Assembly (NCBI RefSeq): GCF_004342985.1
Contig: NZ_SMBO01000007.1
Span: forward strand, 1-64,000
DNA: 64,000 nt
DNA from: Novosphingobium sp. PhB57
GTDB lineage: Bacteria; Pseudomonadota; Alphaproteobacteria; Sphingomonadales; Sphingomonadaceae
Reading direction: 5' to 3'
Position 1 is the stretch's first letter. Each line of letters begins with the position of its first letter. Positions 24,234-32,598 of the stretch are shown here, in pieces. Below the pieces are notes generated by a model. The model worked only from the letters and a program-made list of their open reading frames with translations. It had not been told where the DNA came from and did no database searches. The position numbers and the translations under genes were made by a program.

Positions 24234-25214
24234 ATGTCCGTCATTGCCGCCCGCCTCTATCGCCAGGGCCACCCCGCCGAGCCGGTCTCGCTCGAAAACT
24301 GCCCGCCGATCCAGGACCGGCCCCAGGGCCAGGGCGAGGACTTCGTCTGGATCGGCCTGCATGAGCCGACCGAAGCCGAACTGCGCGCGGTCCAGAAGAC
24401 CTACGGCCTCCATCCCCTGGCCGTCGAGGATGCGCTGAAGGCGCACCAGTTGCCCAAAGTCGATATCTATGGCGACCAGCTCTTCGTCATCGCCCGCACC
24501 GCTCACCTCGAAGGCGACGAGATCGTCTATGGGGAAACCTCGGTGTTCGTGGGCAAGCACCATGTGATCTCGGTCCGCCACGGTTCCGCGCGGGCCCATA
24601 CCGAGCTGCGCGCCCAGCTGGAGGCCGCGCCCACCCTGCTCTCCAATGGCGTCGACTACGTCCTTCACGCCATTCTCGACTTCATCGTCGATGGCTACCT
24701 CCCCATCGTCGAGACCATCGAGGAAAACGTGCTGGAGATCGAGAAGCGCGCGCTCGACGCCTTCCTCGACCGCGAGGACGTGATGCGCCTGTTCGGCCTG
24801 CGCCGCGAACTGATCCGGTTCCAGCGCGTGCTGGGGCCGATGGCGGAAGTGAGCAGCAAGCTCGTCCACCTCGACGTGCCCTATCTGGATGCGGCGGTGC
24901 GGCCCTACTTCGCGGATGTCTTCGATCATGTGCGCCGCGTCGATTCCATGGTCGCCAGCCTGCGCGAAGTGCTGACGACGGTGTTCGAAGTGAGCCACCT
25001 GCTGGAATCGCAGCGCCAGGGCACGATCACTCGCCAACTCGCCGCCTGGGCCGCCATCCTGGCTGTCCCCACCGCGATTGCGGGCATCTACGGCATGAAC
25101 TTCGAGAACATGCCCGAATTGCACATGCGCTACGGCTATTTCGGGGTGCTGACCGTGATCGCTGTGCTCTGCGCCACGCTCTATGCGTGGTTCCGCCATA
25201 CCCGCTGGCTCTGA
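24234..25214 (+). CDS. corA: CorA-family magnesium/cobalt channel
   Basis: A 326-residue membrane protein. A long cytosolic N-terminal domain (about 1-255) includes PLAVEDALKAHQLPKVDIYGDQ, typical of CorA. Two C-terminal membrane helices follow, the first ending in the selectivity motif YGMNFENMPEL (GMN). It forms a pentameric Mg2+ channel in the inner membrane. The N-terminal half of the second helix boundary and the C-terminal basic FRHTRWL match the family. GGAAAA lies before the ATG. Monocistronic, and ends at the bidirectional hairpin at 25256-25287. Confidence 0.95.
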   Translation: MSVIAARLYRQGHPAEPVSLENCPPIQDRPQGQGEDFVWIGLHEPTEAELRAVQKTYGLHPLAVEDALKAHQLPKVDIYGDQLFVIARTAHLEGDEIVYGETSVFVGKHHVISVRHGSARAHTELRAQLEAAPTLLSNGVDYVLHAILDFIVDGYLPIVETIEENVLEIEKRALDAFLDREDVMRLFGLRRELIRFQRVLGPMAEVSSKLVHLDVPYLDAAVRPYFADVFDHVRRVDSMVASLREVLTTVFEVSHLLESQRQGTITRQLAAWAAILAVPTAIAGIYGMNFENMPELHMRYGYFGVLTVIAVLCATLYAWFRHTRWL

Positions 25215-25255
25215 TCCTCCCACGCCCGCCGCACATCCCACAGGCCCAAAGGAAA

Positions 25256-25287
25256 GGCCGCGGAGTTCCCTGGGGAACTCCGCGGCC
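25256..25287. terminator. Bidirectional terminator between corA and the BON-protein gene
   Basis: GGCCGCGGAGTTCCC (25256-25270) pairs with its reverse complement at 25273-25287. The 15-bp stem leaves only TG between, so the true loop opens by a few pairs. It lies between two convergent genes and serves both. Confidence 0.75.
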
Positions 25288-25312
25288 AACCTTCGCAAGC
25301 GGTCGTGATCGC

Positions 25313-26446
25313 TTACGAAGAGCTACCTGTGGTGCTCGAACCCGAAGTGGGGGTTAGCCCGCTCGCGCTCGAACCAGTCGTCGTCGAACCAGTTGCGGTC
25401 GAACCCGTGGCCGTGGCACCTGTCCGTGCCGAGCCGGGAACCGAAGCCCCCTGGCCGGTGTCCGTCCAGTTCGTGCCGCCGGTGACGCGCAAGTTGTTCT
25501 GGACGTGCTTCACGCCGGTGACGTCATCGGCAAGGTCTTCCGCACGGCGCTTGGCGTTGCGGCTGCCCACGGTGCCGTCCAGCGTGATCTCGCCGTCCTT
25601 GGCGACGACGCGGATATTGGTGGCATCCACACGCCAGTCCTGCGTCAGGCGGTCGTTCACATCCTCGCGGATCCGCTCGTCGGATCGGGTATAGTCCGAA
25701 GGACCGCGACCGCGATGGTCGTCCTCGCGGCGGCGGGCGGCCTCTTCGTCGCCGAACCAGCTGGCGATCTCGTCACCGGCCTTCGCGAAGAAGCCGCGTT
25801 CCTCGCCATATTCGCGCCACTCGCCGTAATCGCGCGGGCTGCGGCTTTCGCTTTCCTGTTCGCCATAGCCGCGGCTGCCGAAATATCCGCGGCCGAACGT
25901 GTCGAACGTCGGGCGGTAGCTGAAGCTCGGGCTCAGTCCGCCCCCACCGCCGCGCCGGGCAGAAAAGTCCCGTCCGCCGTAGTCCTCGCTGGTGAAGCTA
26001 GCGAAGTCGTTGCCGCCGCTGGCATCGTATTCGCGGCTGGGATACGCGCCGCGGTCGCCCGAAAAGCGATAGGACTGGTCACCGCCGCGCCGACTGTAGT
26101 CGTCGCCATAGGCGCGTTCGCCGTAGCCGCGCTCGCGACCATAGCGTCCGCCGGCTCGCCCGCCCTCTCGATAGCCCGCCCCGTCGCGGCCAGCGGCTCG
26201 ATAGCCGGACTCGTCGCGGGGATCGCTGCGATAGCGGCCTTCCAGGTCCTCCGCGGACGTGGCGCGGCGGCGGCGCGTCTCTTCGGAATAGCGGGTCTGC
26301 TGGTCTTCGTCGTTACCCCAGCCGCCGGTCTGGCGAGGGGATTCGCTTTGCCACTGGTTGGCCTGGCGGGGAGTTTCCCAGTCGGAGTCTTCGTTGCGGT
26401 AACCACCGGACTGCTGGCCGCCGAAGTTCGAATCACGCCGATTCAT
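25313..26446 (-). CDS. SWFGD/BON-domain protein with a disordered RG/Y-rich region
   Basis: A 377-residue protein. Residues about 1-220 are low-complexity and rich in R, G, Y, S, D and E (stretches such as GRYGRERGYGERAYGDDY and SARRGGGGGLSPSFSYRP). Then comes a short conserved segment, FFAKAGDEIASWFGDEEAARR, and a BON domain (about 265-325: IREDVNDRLTQDW ... VQNNLRVTGG). The C-terminus is a T/G/S-rich tail (ATGSTATGSTTTGSS). No signal peptide is visible, so it is probably cytoplasmic. BON domains bind phospholipid surfaces or partner proteins in OsmY and Kbp. RG/Y-rich tracts often bind RNA or condense, which here is inference. AAGGAG lies 7 bases before the ATG at 26446. Confidence 0.85.
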   Translation of the reverse strand: MNRRDSNFGGQQSGGYRNEDSDWETPRQANQWQSESPRQTGGWGNDEDQQTRYSEETRRRRATSAEDLEGRYRSDPRDESGYRAAGRDGAGYREGGRAGGRYGRERGYGERAYGDDYSRRGGDQSYRFSGDRGAYPSREYDASGGNDFASFTSEDYGGRDFSARRGGGGGLSPSFSYRPTFDTFGRGYFGSRGYGEQESESRSPRDYGEWREYGEERGFFAKAGDEIASWFGDEEAARRREDDHRGRGPSDYTRSDERIREDVNDRLTQDWRVDATNIRVVAKDGEITLDGTVGSRNAKRRAEDLADDVTGVKHVQNNLRVTGGTNWTDTGQGASVPGSARTGATATGSTATGSTTTGSSASGLTPTSGSSTTGSSS

Positions 26447-26619
26447 CGATGCTCTCCTTGGTGTCGTTCTGCTATGCCGAGACCGGCCCCGGCCGGGGTG
26501 CGGGGGCGCGCTCTGCATCGGCTGATAGTGGAACGTGGCGGGACGGACAGACGATCCACTGCCCAACGCTCAAGGAATCGATTTCATCGCACGCGGCGAA
26601 AAGGCGGCCGCCCGAAAGC

Positions 26620-27993
26620 CTAGAACTGCATCCTCACCTGACAGCCGAGCGCGAGCGCATTCGCCGTGGAGCGGAAGCTGAACGCGCCCGGGTCGAGAAT
26701 GTACTGCACGTCCGGACGCACCACCAGCCAGCGGTTCGCCTGGAAGCCGTAGCTCAGTTCGATGGCCGTTTCCCCTGCCGGCAGCGAGGCATAGCTGCCC
26801 GGCACCGGCGCCGTATCGACATGAAGGCGGCGCAGGCGCGGATCGACCACGGCGTGGGTGAAGCCCAGCCCCACGGTGTCGGCATCGCGGCCCGCGAACG
26901 TCCCGGTCTTGACCAGTCCGCCCGCGTACCAGCGGGTGATCTGCGCCGAGATCTGCGGATTGGCCGTGAACTGCCCGAAGACCGAGAGGCCGCGGCTGCT
27001 GCCGCTCCGCCCCCCACCCTCGCGCCAGATCATCTGGTCCGCCAGGATATAGAAGCCGTAGCGCCCTTTCACGGTGCCGCCGCCGCCCTGCCGGGTGACG
27101 CGAGACGTATCGTAATAGCCGCCCACCTTGTAGTGCCCGGGAAGGACGCGGCTGCCTTTCGCCGCGCCGGGATCGTATTCGAACTCCAGCGGCAGGAGCA
27201 CGCCGATGGTGCCGCCGGCGAAGGGGTTCCAGGCATTGTCCTGATCGTTGAGGCGCGGGTTCACCTGGTAGAGCCCGGTGCGCACGATCAGGTCCGGCCG
27301 CAACCGATAGCGCAAGGCCGCGCCCCAGCGGGCATTGGGGTAGTTGTACCAGCCGCTGTCGCCGGACATCGAAAGCGGATGGGCGCAGAAGGCCGCGTTC
27401 ACGAAATTGCAGCCGATCGGCATGCCGCCCAGATCGTTGCCCATGGCGAAATAGCCGAGCCGCAGGTCGAGCTTGCCGCCCATCAGGCTCTGCTCGATGC
27501 TGGCCTCTGTCAGGCGCGCGTAATAGCCGCCGGCCGCCTCCTGGATCGGCAGGCGATTGCCCACGTAGTCCGAAGAGAGGCCCACGCCGCGCCGGTCGTT
27601 CACGGTCAGGTGCACGGTGGCGCCCTGCCAGCCGGCCAGGCGCTCCATGTCGAGATCCGTACCCATGCGGACTTGCTGGACGTACGTGGTGCCGCGGCGC
27701 TCTCCGCCATCCACGGCCGAGAATGTCTCCGAGACGTAGTCGCCGCGAAAGGTCACGCCCGACTGCTTCAACCGGGTGCGCAAGCCGCCCCAGTCCCCCG
27801 TGAGGGTCTCGCGCCCGGCGGGCGGCGGGACCGGCTTTTCGGCGGCGGCCGGGGGTTCGACCGGCCCGGCGGTTTGCGGCGCTTCCGGCTCATCCGCATG
27901 AGCGGGAAGCGCGACCAGCGGCGCGGCGAGAAGCAGCCCGAACCCGGTGGTCCGGGCGGCACGGCGAATCAAGGTCTGGATGCGTCGGGCCAA
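26620..27993 (-). CDS. OprB-family carbohydrate porin
   Basis: A 457-residue outer-membrane porin. Signal peptide about 1-33 (ending LPAHA), a proline-rich linker (PPAAAEKPVPPPAG), then LTGDWGGLRTRLKQSGVTFRGDYVSE, the signature opening of OprB. It ends in CQVRMQF with the C-terminal Phe needed for barrel insertion. OprB porins pass glucose and other sugars to the periplasm. It lies 87 bases after gcd on the same strand, supplying substrate for the periplasmic glucose dehydrogenase. A TTG start is used, with AGGAGG upstream; no ATG precedes the signal peptide at a sensible distance. Confidence 0.9.
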   Translation of the reverse strand: MARRIQTLIRRAARTTGFGLLLAAPLVALPAHADEPEAPQTAGPVEPPAAAEKPVPPPAGRETLTGDWGGLRTRLKQSGVTFRGDYVSETFSAVDGGERRGTTYVQQVRMGTDLDMERLAGWQGATVHLTVNDRRGVGLSSDYVGNRLPIQEAAGGYYARLTEASIEQSLMGGKLDLRLGYFAMGNDLGGMPIGCNFVNAAFCAHPLSMSGDSGWYNYPNARWGAALRYRLRPDLIVRTGLYQVNPRLNDQDNAWNPFAGGTIGVLLPLEFEYDPGAAKGSRVLPGHYKVGGYYDTSRVTRQGGGGTVKGRYGFYILADQMIWREGGGRSGSSRGLSVFGQFTANPQISAQITRWYAGGLVKTGTFAGRDADTVGLGFTHAVVDPRLRRLHVDTAPVPGSYASLPAGETAIELSYGFQANRWLVVRPDVQYILDPGAFSFRSTANALALGCQVRMQF

Positions 27994-28080
27994 GGCCCCC
28001 TCCTCCCCGCCGTCCTGCGTGACGCGGGCTTGCTTTCGTTTGAAGGAATATGGGGCGACGACCGGCGCCGCCCCCAGCCG

Positions 28081-30525
28081 CTACTTGAGGGTATAAGCGA
28101 TCACGTAGTCCCCGCGGTCGGGCGACTGACGCGCACCGCCTGCGGTGATGACGACATATTGCTTGCCCGTCCGCGGCGACTTGTAGCTCATCGGCCCGCC
28201 CTGGCTGCCGACGGGCAGACGGGCCTTCCAGACTTCCTTGCCGTTCGCCGCGTTGAAGGCGCGCAAGTAGTAGTCCTGGGTACCGGCGATGAAGACCAGG
28301 CCGCCCTGCGTGGCCAGAGTTCCGCCCAGGGTCGGCAGGCCGATCGGGATCGGCAGGCCCATCTTGATGCCCATGGGGCCGGTATCGCGCACGGTGCCGA
28401 CCGGGACCTGCCACTTCACTTTGCGGGTCTTCATGTCGATCGCCGTCAGCGTGCCGAAGGGCGGGGCCTGGCAGGGAACGCCCAGCGCGGAGAGGAAGCG
28501 GTCCTTCACCACCGAATAGGGCGTGCCCTTCAGCGGCACGCTGCCCATGCCGGTGTTGATCGCCTCGCCCGCGGCGCCGGCCTTGCCCGCCTGCGCCTTG
28601 GTCTGGGCGACCATGCGCACCCAGAGGCCCAGGCGCATGTCGTTGGCGAAGATCGTGCCCGTGGTCGGGTCGGTCGAAAGCCCGCCCCAGTTCATCCCGC
28701 CCAGCGATCCCGGGAAGCTGAGCGACTTGTCGGTGCCCGGCGCGGTGTAGAGCCCTTCGTAGCGCATGCCCTTGAAGGCGATGCGGCAAAGGAGCTGGTC
28801 GAAAGGCGTGGCGCCCCACATGTCCGCCTCGGTCAGCGGGCCCACGCCGATCTGCGGCATGCCCACCGAACGCGGCTGGGTGAGCGCGTAAGGCTCGTTG
28901 GGAATATCCGCGGCCTTGACCGCGACGTCGGCCACTTCGGTCAGCGGCTTGCCGGTCGCGCGGTCGAGCACGTAGAGCTGGCCGGCCTTGGTGCCGAAGA
29001 CCAGCGCCGGGACCGTCCGCCCGTCCTTGGCCGCGAAGTCGATGAAGCTGGGCTGCATCGGCAGGTCGAAGTCCCAGAGGTCGTTGCGGACGGTCTGGAA
29101 GTGCCACTTCTCCTTGCCGGTCGTGGCATCGAGCGCCAGCATCGAGGCGCCGTACCGGTGATCCAGCGATCTCCGGGGAACGCCGTAGAGATCGACCGAG
29201 GAACTGCCCACCGGCATGAACACGGTGTTCGACGCCGGATCGTAGGACATCGCCGCCCAGACATTGGGGGTGGAGCGGGTATAGGTCTGGCCCGGTGCGG
29301 GCATGCCGGTGATCCCCGGGTTACCGGGATCGAAGGCCCAGCGCAGCTGGCCGGTGACCACGTCGAAGCCGCGCATCACGCCGCCCGGCATATCGACCTG
29401 CACGTTGTCCGCCACGCGGCCGCCGACGACCACGGTAGTGCCGGCCAGGGTCGGCGCCGAGGTCAGCTGATATTGCGGGTCCGGCGCATCGCCGAGCCCG
29501 GCCTTGAGGTCGACGCGGCCGCCGTTGCCGAAGTCCGGGCAGAACTTGCCGGTCTCGGCATCGAGCGCGATCAGTTCGGCATTGATGGTGTTCATCAGGA
29601 TGCGGCGCTGGCACGGCGCGCCCTCAGGCACGGTAACGGCGGTCACCGGGCTCGATCCGGGCATCGCCGGCTGCTGAAGGGGTGCCCTGGCATCGAAATA
29701 GGCCAGGCCGCGGCAGCGGTTCCAGACGGAAGCGCGCGCATCGATCCGCGCCTTCCACTTCTCGCGCCCGGTATCGGCGTCGAGCGCGATGACGTTGTTG
29801 TGCGGCGTGCAGATATAGACGGTATCGCCTACCTGAAGCGGGGTATCCTGGTCCTCGGCGCCATTGCCGTCGCTCACGGCCACGTCGCCGGTGCGGTAGG
29901 TCCAGGCGACCTTGAGGTTTTTCACGTTGTCGCGGGTGATCTGGTCCAGCGCGGCGAAGCGGCTGCCGCCGCTGGTGTTGCCATAGGCTTCCCAGTTCTT
30001 CTGCTCATGCGCGGGATCGACCGGGACCAGAGCGCCTTCCGGACCCGAGAAGGCAACGGTCGCATGGGGCACGAACATGCCCGCAAAACCCGCGGCCGAG
30101 GCAAGCCCGACGACCGCCGCCACGCCCAGCGCGGGTTTCCACGCCGGAGCCAGCCCGGCAGCGCGGCGCAGCAGCGGATAGGAGACCGCAACCACCGTCG
30201 CGCCGACGGCCATGGCCAGGAGGCGTGAGATCAGCGGCCAGAACGAGAAGCCCACTTCCCAGAGCGCCCAGGGAACCGTCAGCAGGAAGACTGCGCCGAA
30301 CAGCAGTGCACCGATCGGCCGGCGGCGCGCGATGAGCACGCCCGAGACCATCAGCGCGAGGCCGGCCAGTACGAAGTAGAGGCTGCCCCCCAGACTGACG
30401 AGCTTCGCGCCGCCGATCGTGAAGAAGAGCCCGGCGGCCACGACCACCACCCCCAGCAGGAAGAGCCATGCCCTTGTCGGCATATTGGCGTCGTGCTTCC
30501 TGGCGTCGTACTTCGTGCCCCGCAT
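28081..30525 (-). CDS. gcd: Membrane-bound PQQ-dependent glucose dehydrogenase
   Basis: An 814-residue quinoprotein that oxidises glucose to gluconolactone in the periplasm and passes electrons to ubiquinone. Five N-terminal membrane helices (about 18-150) are followed by the eight-bladed PQQ propeller. Recognisable blocks include NWEAYGNTSGGSRFAALDQI, AWTYRTGDVA, ALDADTGREKWKARID, LFGTKAGQLYVLDRATGKPL-type repeats and a C-terminal TGKQYVVITAGGARQSP. Length is close to the 796 residues of the E. coli enzyme. AGGAGG lies 6 bases before the ATG at 30525. It forms an operon with oprB downstream and is divergent from a dicarboxylate symporter. Confidence 0.95.
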   Translation of the reverse strand: MRGTKYDARKHDANMPTRAWLFLLGVVVVAAGLFFTIGGAKLVSLGGSLYFVLAGLALMVSGVLIARRRPIGALLFGAVFLLTVPWALWEVGFSFWPLISRLLAMAVGATVVAVSYPLLRRAAGLAPAWKPALGVAAVVGLASAAGFAGMFVPHATVAFSGPEGALVPVDPAHEQKNWEAYGNTSGGSRFAALDQITRDNVKNLKVAWTYRTGDVAVSDGNGAEDQDTPLQVGDTVYICTPHNNVIALDADTGREKWKARIDARASVWNRCRGLAYFDARAPLQQPAMPGSSPVTAVTVPEGAPCQRRILMNTINAELIALDAETGKFCPDFGNGGRVDLKAGLGDAPDPQYQLTSAPTLAGTTVVVGGRVADNVQVDMPGGVMRGFDVVTGQLRWAFDPGNPGITGMPAPGQTYTRSTPNVWAAMSYDPASNTVFMPVGSSSVDLYGVPRRSLDHRYGASMLALDATTGKEKWHFQTVRNDLWDFDLPMQPSFIDFAAKDGRTVPALVFGTKAGQLYVLDRATGKPLTEVADVAVKAADIPNEPYALTQPRSVGMPQIGVGPLTEADMWGATPFDQLLCRIAFKGMRYEGLYTAPGTDKSLSFPGSLGGMNWGGLSTDPTTGTIFANDMRLGLWVRMVAQTKAQAGKAGAAGEAINTGMGSVPLKGTPYSVVKDRFLSALGVPCQAPPFGTLTAIDMKTRKVKWQVPVGTVRDTGPMGIKMGLPIPIGLPTLGGTLATQGGLVFIAGTQDYYLRAFNAANGKEVWKARLPVGSQGGPMSYKSPRTGKQYVVITAGGARQSPDRGDYVIAYTLK

Positions 30526-31050
30526 TCGGCACCTCCTTGCTTTGATTTCACATGCGATTCAGAATCGCGCAGCGCGGAAAAAGGCGAACAGAAACGGTCA
30601 GGACACGCGCGATCCGGCCTTCCGGTTCAGGAAAGCAGGAACAGCGCGCAATCAATGCTTTGCCGGTCTGGTGACTGCACGGATTGGAAGCGTCGCGCAT
30701 TGGCACTCCATCACGCTCTCGACCAATTTGAATTGCGCAAGGGCAATCGCTTATTGCTTTGTTATTGCTATAGTATTCCAAACCATAAAGTTATGGAAGT
30801 CTATCTTTACGTTATGGCCGCGCGGCATGGAGGCGGAGAACGCCGGATCGGACGTATTGTCTACCGATTAAGTTGACATTGAAGGGGCAGTGTGCGAGCG
30901 CCCGGATCGACAGTTTGCGGCCGCCTGCCCTTGCAGGATGCGCCGCAAGCGACGAAATGGGCTGCGGCCCGGGCCTTCCGGCCAGCACCGCCGATGGCCC
31001 GCACCGGCGAAGCAGGCCAGTGGCGGCAAGCCGGTAACGAAAGTAAGCGA
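30526..31050. other. Divergent regulatory region between gcd and the DAACS symporter
   Basis: 525 bases with no credible gene. An AT-rich stretch at about 30740-30870 contains the palindrome described at 30783-30796, and probably both promoters. The remainder toward 31050 is GC-rich and open in several frames by composition only; a longer symporter frame from 30892 has no family-like N-terminus. Confidence 0.5.
30783..30817. promoter_or_regulatory. Palindromic operator candidate with an extra half-site
   Basis: CCATAA-AG-TTATGG (30783-30796) is a perfect 6-2-6 palindrome. A third TTATGG occurs at 30812-30817, so two TTATGG half-sites lie 21 bases (two helical turns) apart. It lies in the AT-rich part of the gcd/symporter intergenic region. 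The regulator is unknown. Confidence 0.45.
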
Positions 31051-32376
31051 ATGTCGAATTCCCCGCGCTCCCAACGGTTATGGCTTCCCGGTTTCGGGAC
31101 TCAGGTCATGCTGGGCATGGTCGTCGGCCTCGGCGCGGGACTGGTGGTCCGGCAACTGGGTGCCGACAGTGCGCTGGCCAGCGGTGCGAGCGAGACATTC
31201 CACACGATCGCCCAGATCTTCGTCCAGCTGCTGCGCACTCTGGTGCCGCCGCTGGTCTTCACCGCCATCATCGCCTCCGTCGCGGCGCTGCGCGGGCTCG
31301 ACAATGCGGTGAAGCTGGTGGGCGAGACCCTGCTGTGGTTCGCGATCACCGCGTTGATCGCCGTGCTCATCGGCATAGCCCTGGGCCTGACGATCCAGCC
31401 CGGCCTTCACGCCAGCGTCGATGCCGGCGCCGCGCAAGTCCCCAAGGCGGTGGGCGGCTGGCTGGACTTCCTGAAAGGATTGGTCCCCGCCAATTACCTG
31501 GGCATCACCGCATCGACCACCATCGAGGCGGACGGCCCGGAAACCGCCGTTTCGTTCAACGTCCTGCAGATCATCATCGCGGCCGTGGCGGTGGGCGCCG
31601 CTGCCGTGCGCATCGGTGACAAGGCGGAACCGTTCCTGACCTTCATGACGTCCGCCAACCTCGTGCTGCGCCAGATGCTGCGCTGGCTCATCGCGCTGAC
31701 CCCACTGGGCTCCGCCGCGCTGATCGCCAATGCCGTGGTGAGCTATGGATGGGATGCTCTTTCGGCGCTCGGCGCCTTTGCCGGCGCGGTCTACATCGGC
31801 CTCGCGATCGTCCTGCTGGCCGTCTACCCGATCCTGCTGCTGATTCACGGCATCAACCCGATCCGGTTCTTCTCGGTAGCCTGGCCGGCCATCCAGATCG
31901 GCTTCCTCTCGCGCTCCTCGGTGGGCACCATGCCGGTGACCGAGGAAGTGACGGAGCGCCTCGGCGTGCCGCGCTCCTATGCCGCTTTCGCCGTACCGCT
32001 GGGCTCGACCACCAAGATGGACGGCTGCGCGGCGATCTATCCCGCGATCTCGGCGATCTTCGTGGCCCAGTTCTACGGCGTGCCGCTGCAACTTTCCGAC
32101 TATGCGCTGATCGTCTTCGTCTCGGTGATCGGATCGGCCGCCACGGCCGGCCTGACCGGCGCCGTCGTCATGCTGACGCTCACGCTCTCCACCTTGCGCC
32201 TGCCGCTGGAGGGCGTGGGGCTGCTGCTGGCGATCGACCCGATCCTGGACATGGGCCGCACGGCGGTCAACGTGGCGGGGCAGGCCCTGGTGCCCACGAT
32301 CGTCTCGGAGCGTCTCGGGATGCGCGGTCCGATGCAGTTCCAGCCCGCCGAAGAGGGTGCCCCGGCCGCGTCCTGA
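31051..32376 (+). CDS. Dicarboxylate/amino acid:cation symporter (DAACS/DctA-like)
   Basis: A 441-residue inner-membrane carrier with about eight helices and two re-entrant loops. Family motifs: the SRSSVGTMPVT serine-rich hairpin, AVPLGSTTKMDGCA, AAAG-like TAGLTGAVVMLTL, and a substrate-site DPILDMGRTAVNVAGQAL. The family imports C4-dicarboxylates or acidic amino acids with Na+ or H+. The last motif differs from the RTMTNV of true DctA/GltP, so the substrate may differ. ATG at 31051 begins MSNSPRSQRLWLPGF; the longer frame from 30892 is rejected. A 26-residue membrane peptide gene follows. Confidence 0.9.
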   Translation: MSNSPRSQRLWLPGFGTQVMLGMVVGLGAGLVVRQLGADSALASGASETFHTIAQIFVQLLRTLVPPLVFTAIIASVAALRGLDNAVKLVGETLLWFAITALIAVLIGIALGLTIQPGLHASVDAGAAQVPKAVGGWLDFLKGLVPANYLGITASTTIEADGPETAVSFNVLQIIIAAVAVGAAAVRIGDKAEPFLTFMTSANLVLRQMLRWLIALTPLGSAALIANAVVSYGWDALSALGAFAGAVYIGLAIVLLAVYPILLLIHGINPIRFFSVAWPAIQIGFLSRSSVGTMPVTEEVTERLGVPRSYAAFAVPLGSTTKMDGCAAIYPAISAIFVAQFYGVPLQLSDYALIVFVSVIGSAATAGLTGAVVMLTLTLSTLRLPLEGVGLLLAIDPILDMGRTAVNVAGQALVPTIVSERLGMRGPMQFQPAEEGAPAAS

Positions 32377-32432
32377 CGGGAACCGCGGCTGCTTCCGTGG
32401 ATTGTTTCCCGAACAATTGGAAAGGAAAAACC

Positions 32433-32513
32433 ATGCGTTCGGGACTTCTCTGGCTGATCGGCGTTCCGATCCCCATCATCCTGCTGCTGGCCTATTGCTC
32501 GGGCCACTTCTGA
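32433..32513 (+). CDS. 26-residue single-span membrane peptide
   Basis: A very short gene with an excellent ribosome site (AAGGA, then AAAACC, then ATG). The peptide is almost one membrane helix: a basic start (MRSG), LLWLIGVPIPIILLLAY, and a polar end CSGHF. The double-proline VPIPI in the helix recalls a family of tiny proteobacterial membrane proteins that are usually unannotated. It lies 56 bases after the DAACS symporter stop on the same strand, so a co-transcribed accessory or modulator of the transporter is possible. A terminator-like hairpin follows at 32561-32591. I see no function in the sequence itself. Confidence 0.7.
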   Translation: MRSGLLWLIGVPIPIILLLAYCSGHF

Positions 32514-32560
32514 TCCGCACGGGAAGCGATACGGCAGGCACCGGCTGAACGGTGCCACGC

Positions 32561-32591
32561 GCTCCGGGACGGCGCGAGGCAGTCCCGGAGC
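32561..32591. terminator. Terminator between the small membrane peptide and sulP genes
   Basis: GCTCCGGGAC (32561-32570) pairs with GTCCCGGAGC (32582-32591) over an 11-base loop, between convergent genes. It is 7 bases past the sulP stop on the minus strand and could serve both directions. Confidence 0.6.
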
Positions 32592-32598
32592 TTCATCG

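Noticed and set aside
26449..30228. 1259-codon plus-strand frame opposite oprB and gcd
   Set aside because: Spans two confirmed minus-strand genes and the gap between them; low-complexity Arg/Val/Gly sequence.
30892..31050. N-terminal extension of the DAACS symporter
   Set aside because: The extra 53 residues are hydrophilic and Arg/Pro-rich, unlike the family N-terminus; the ATG at 31051 gives the expected beginning.
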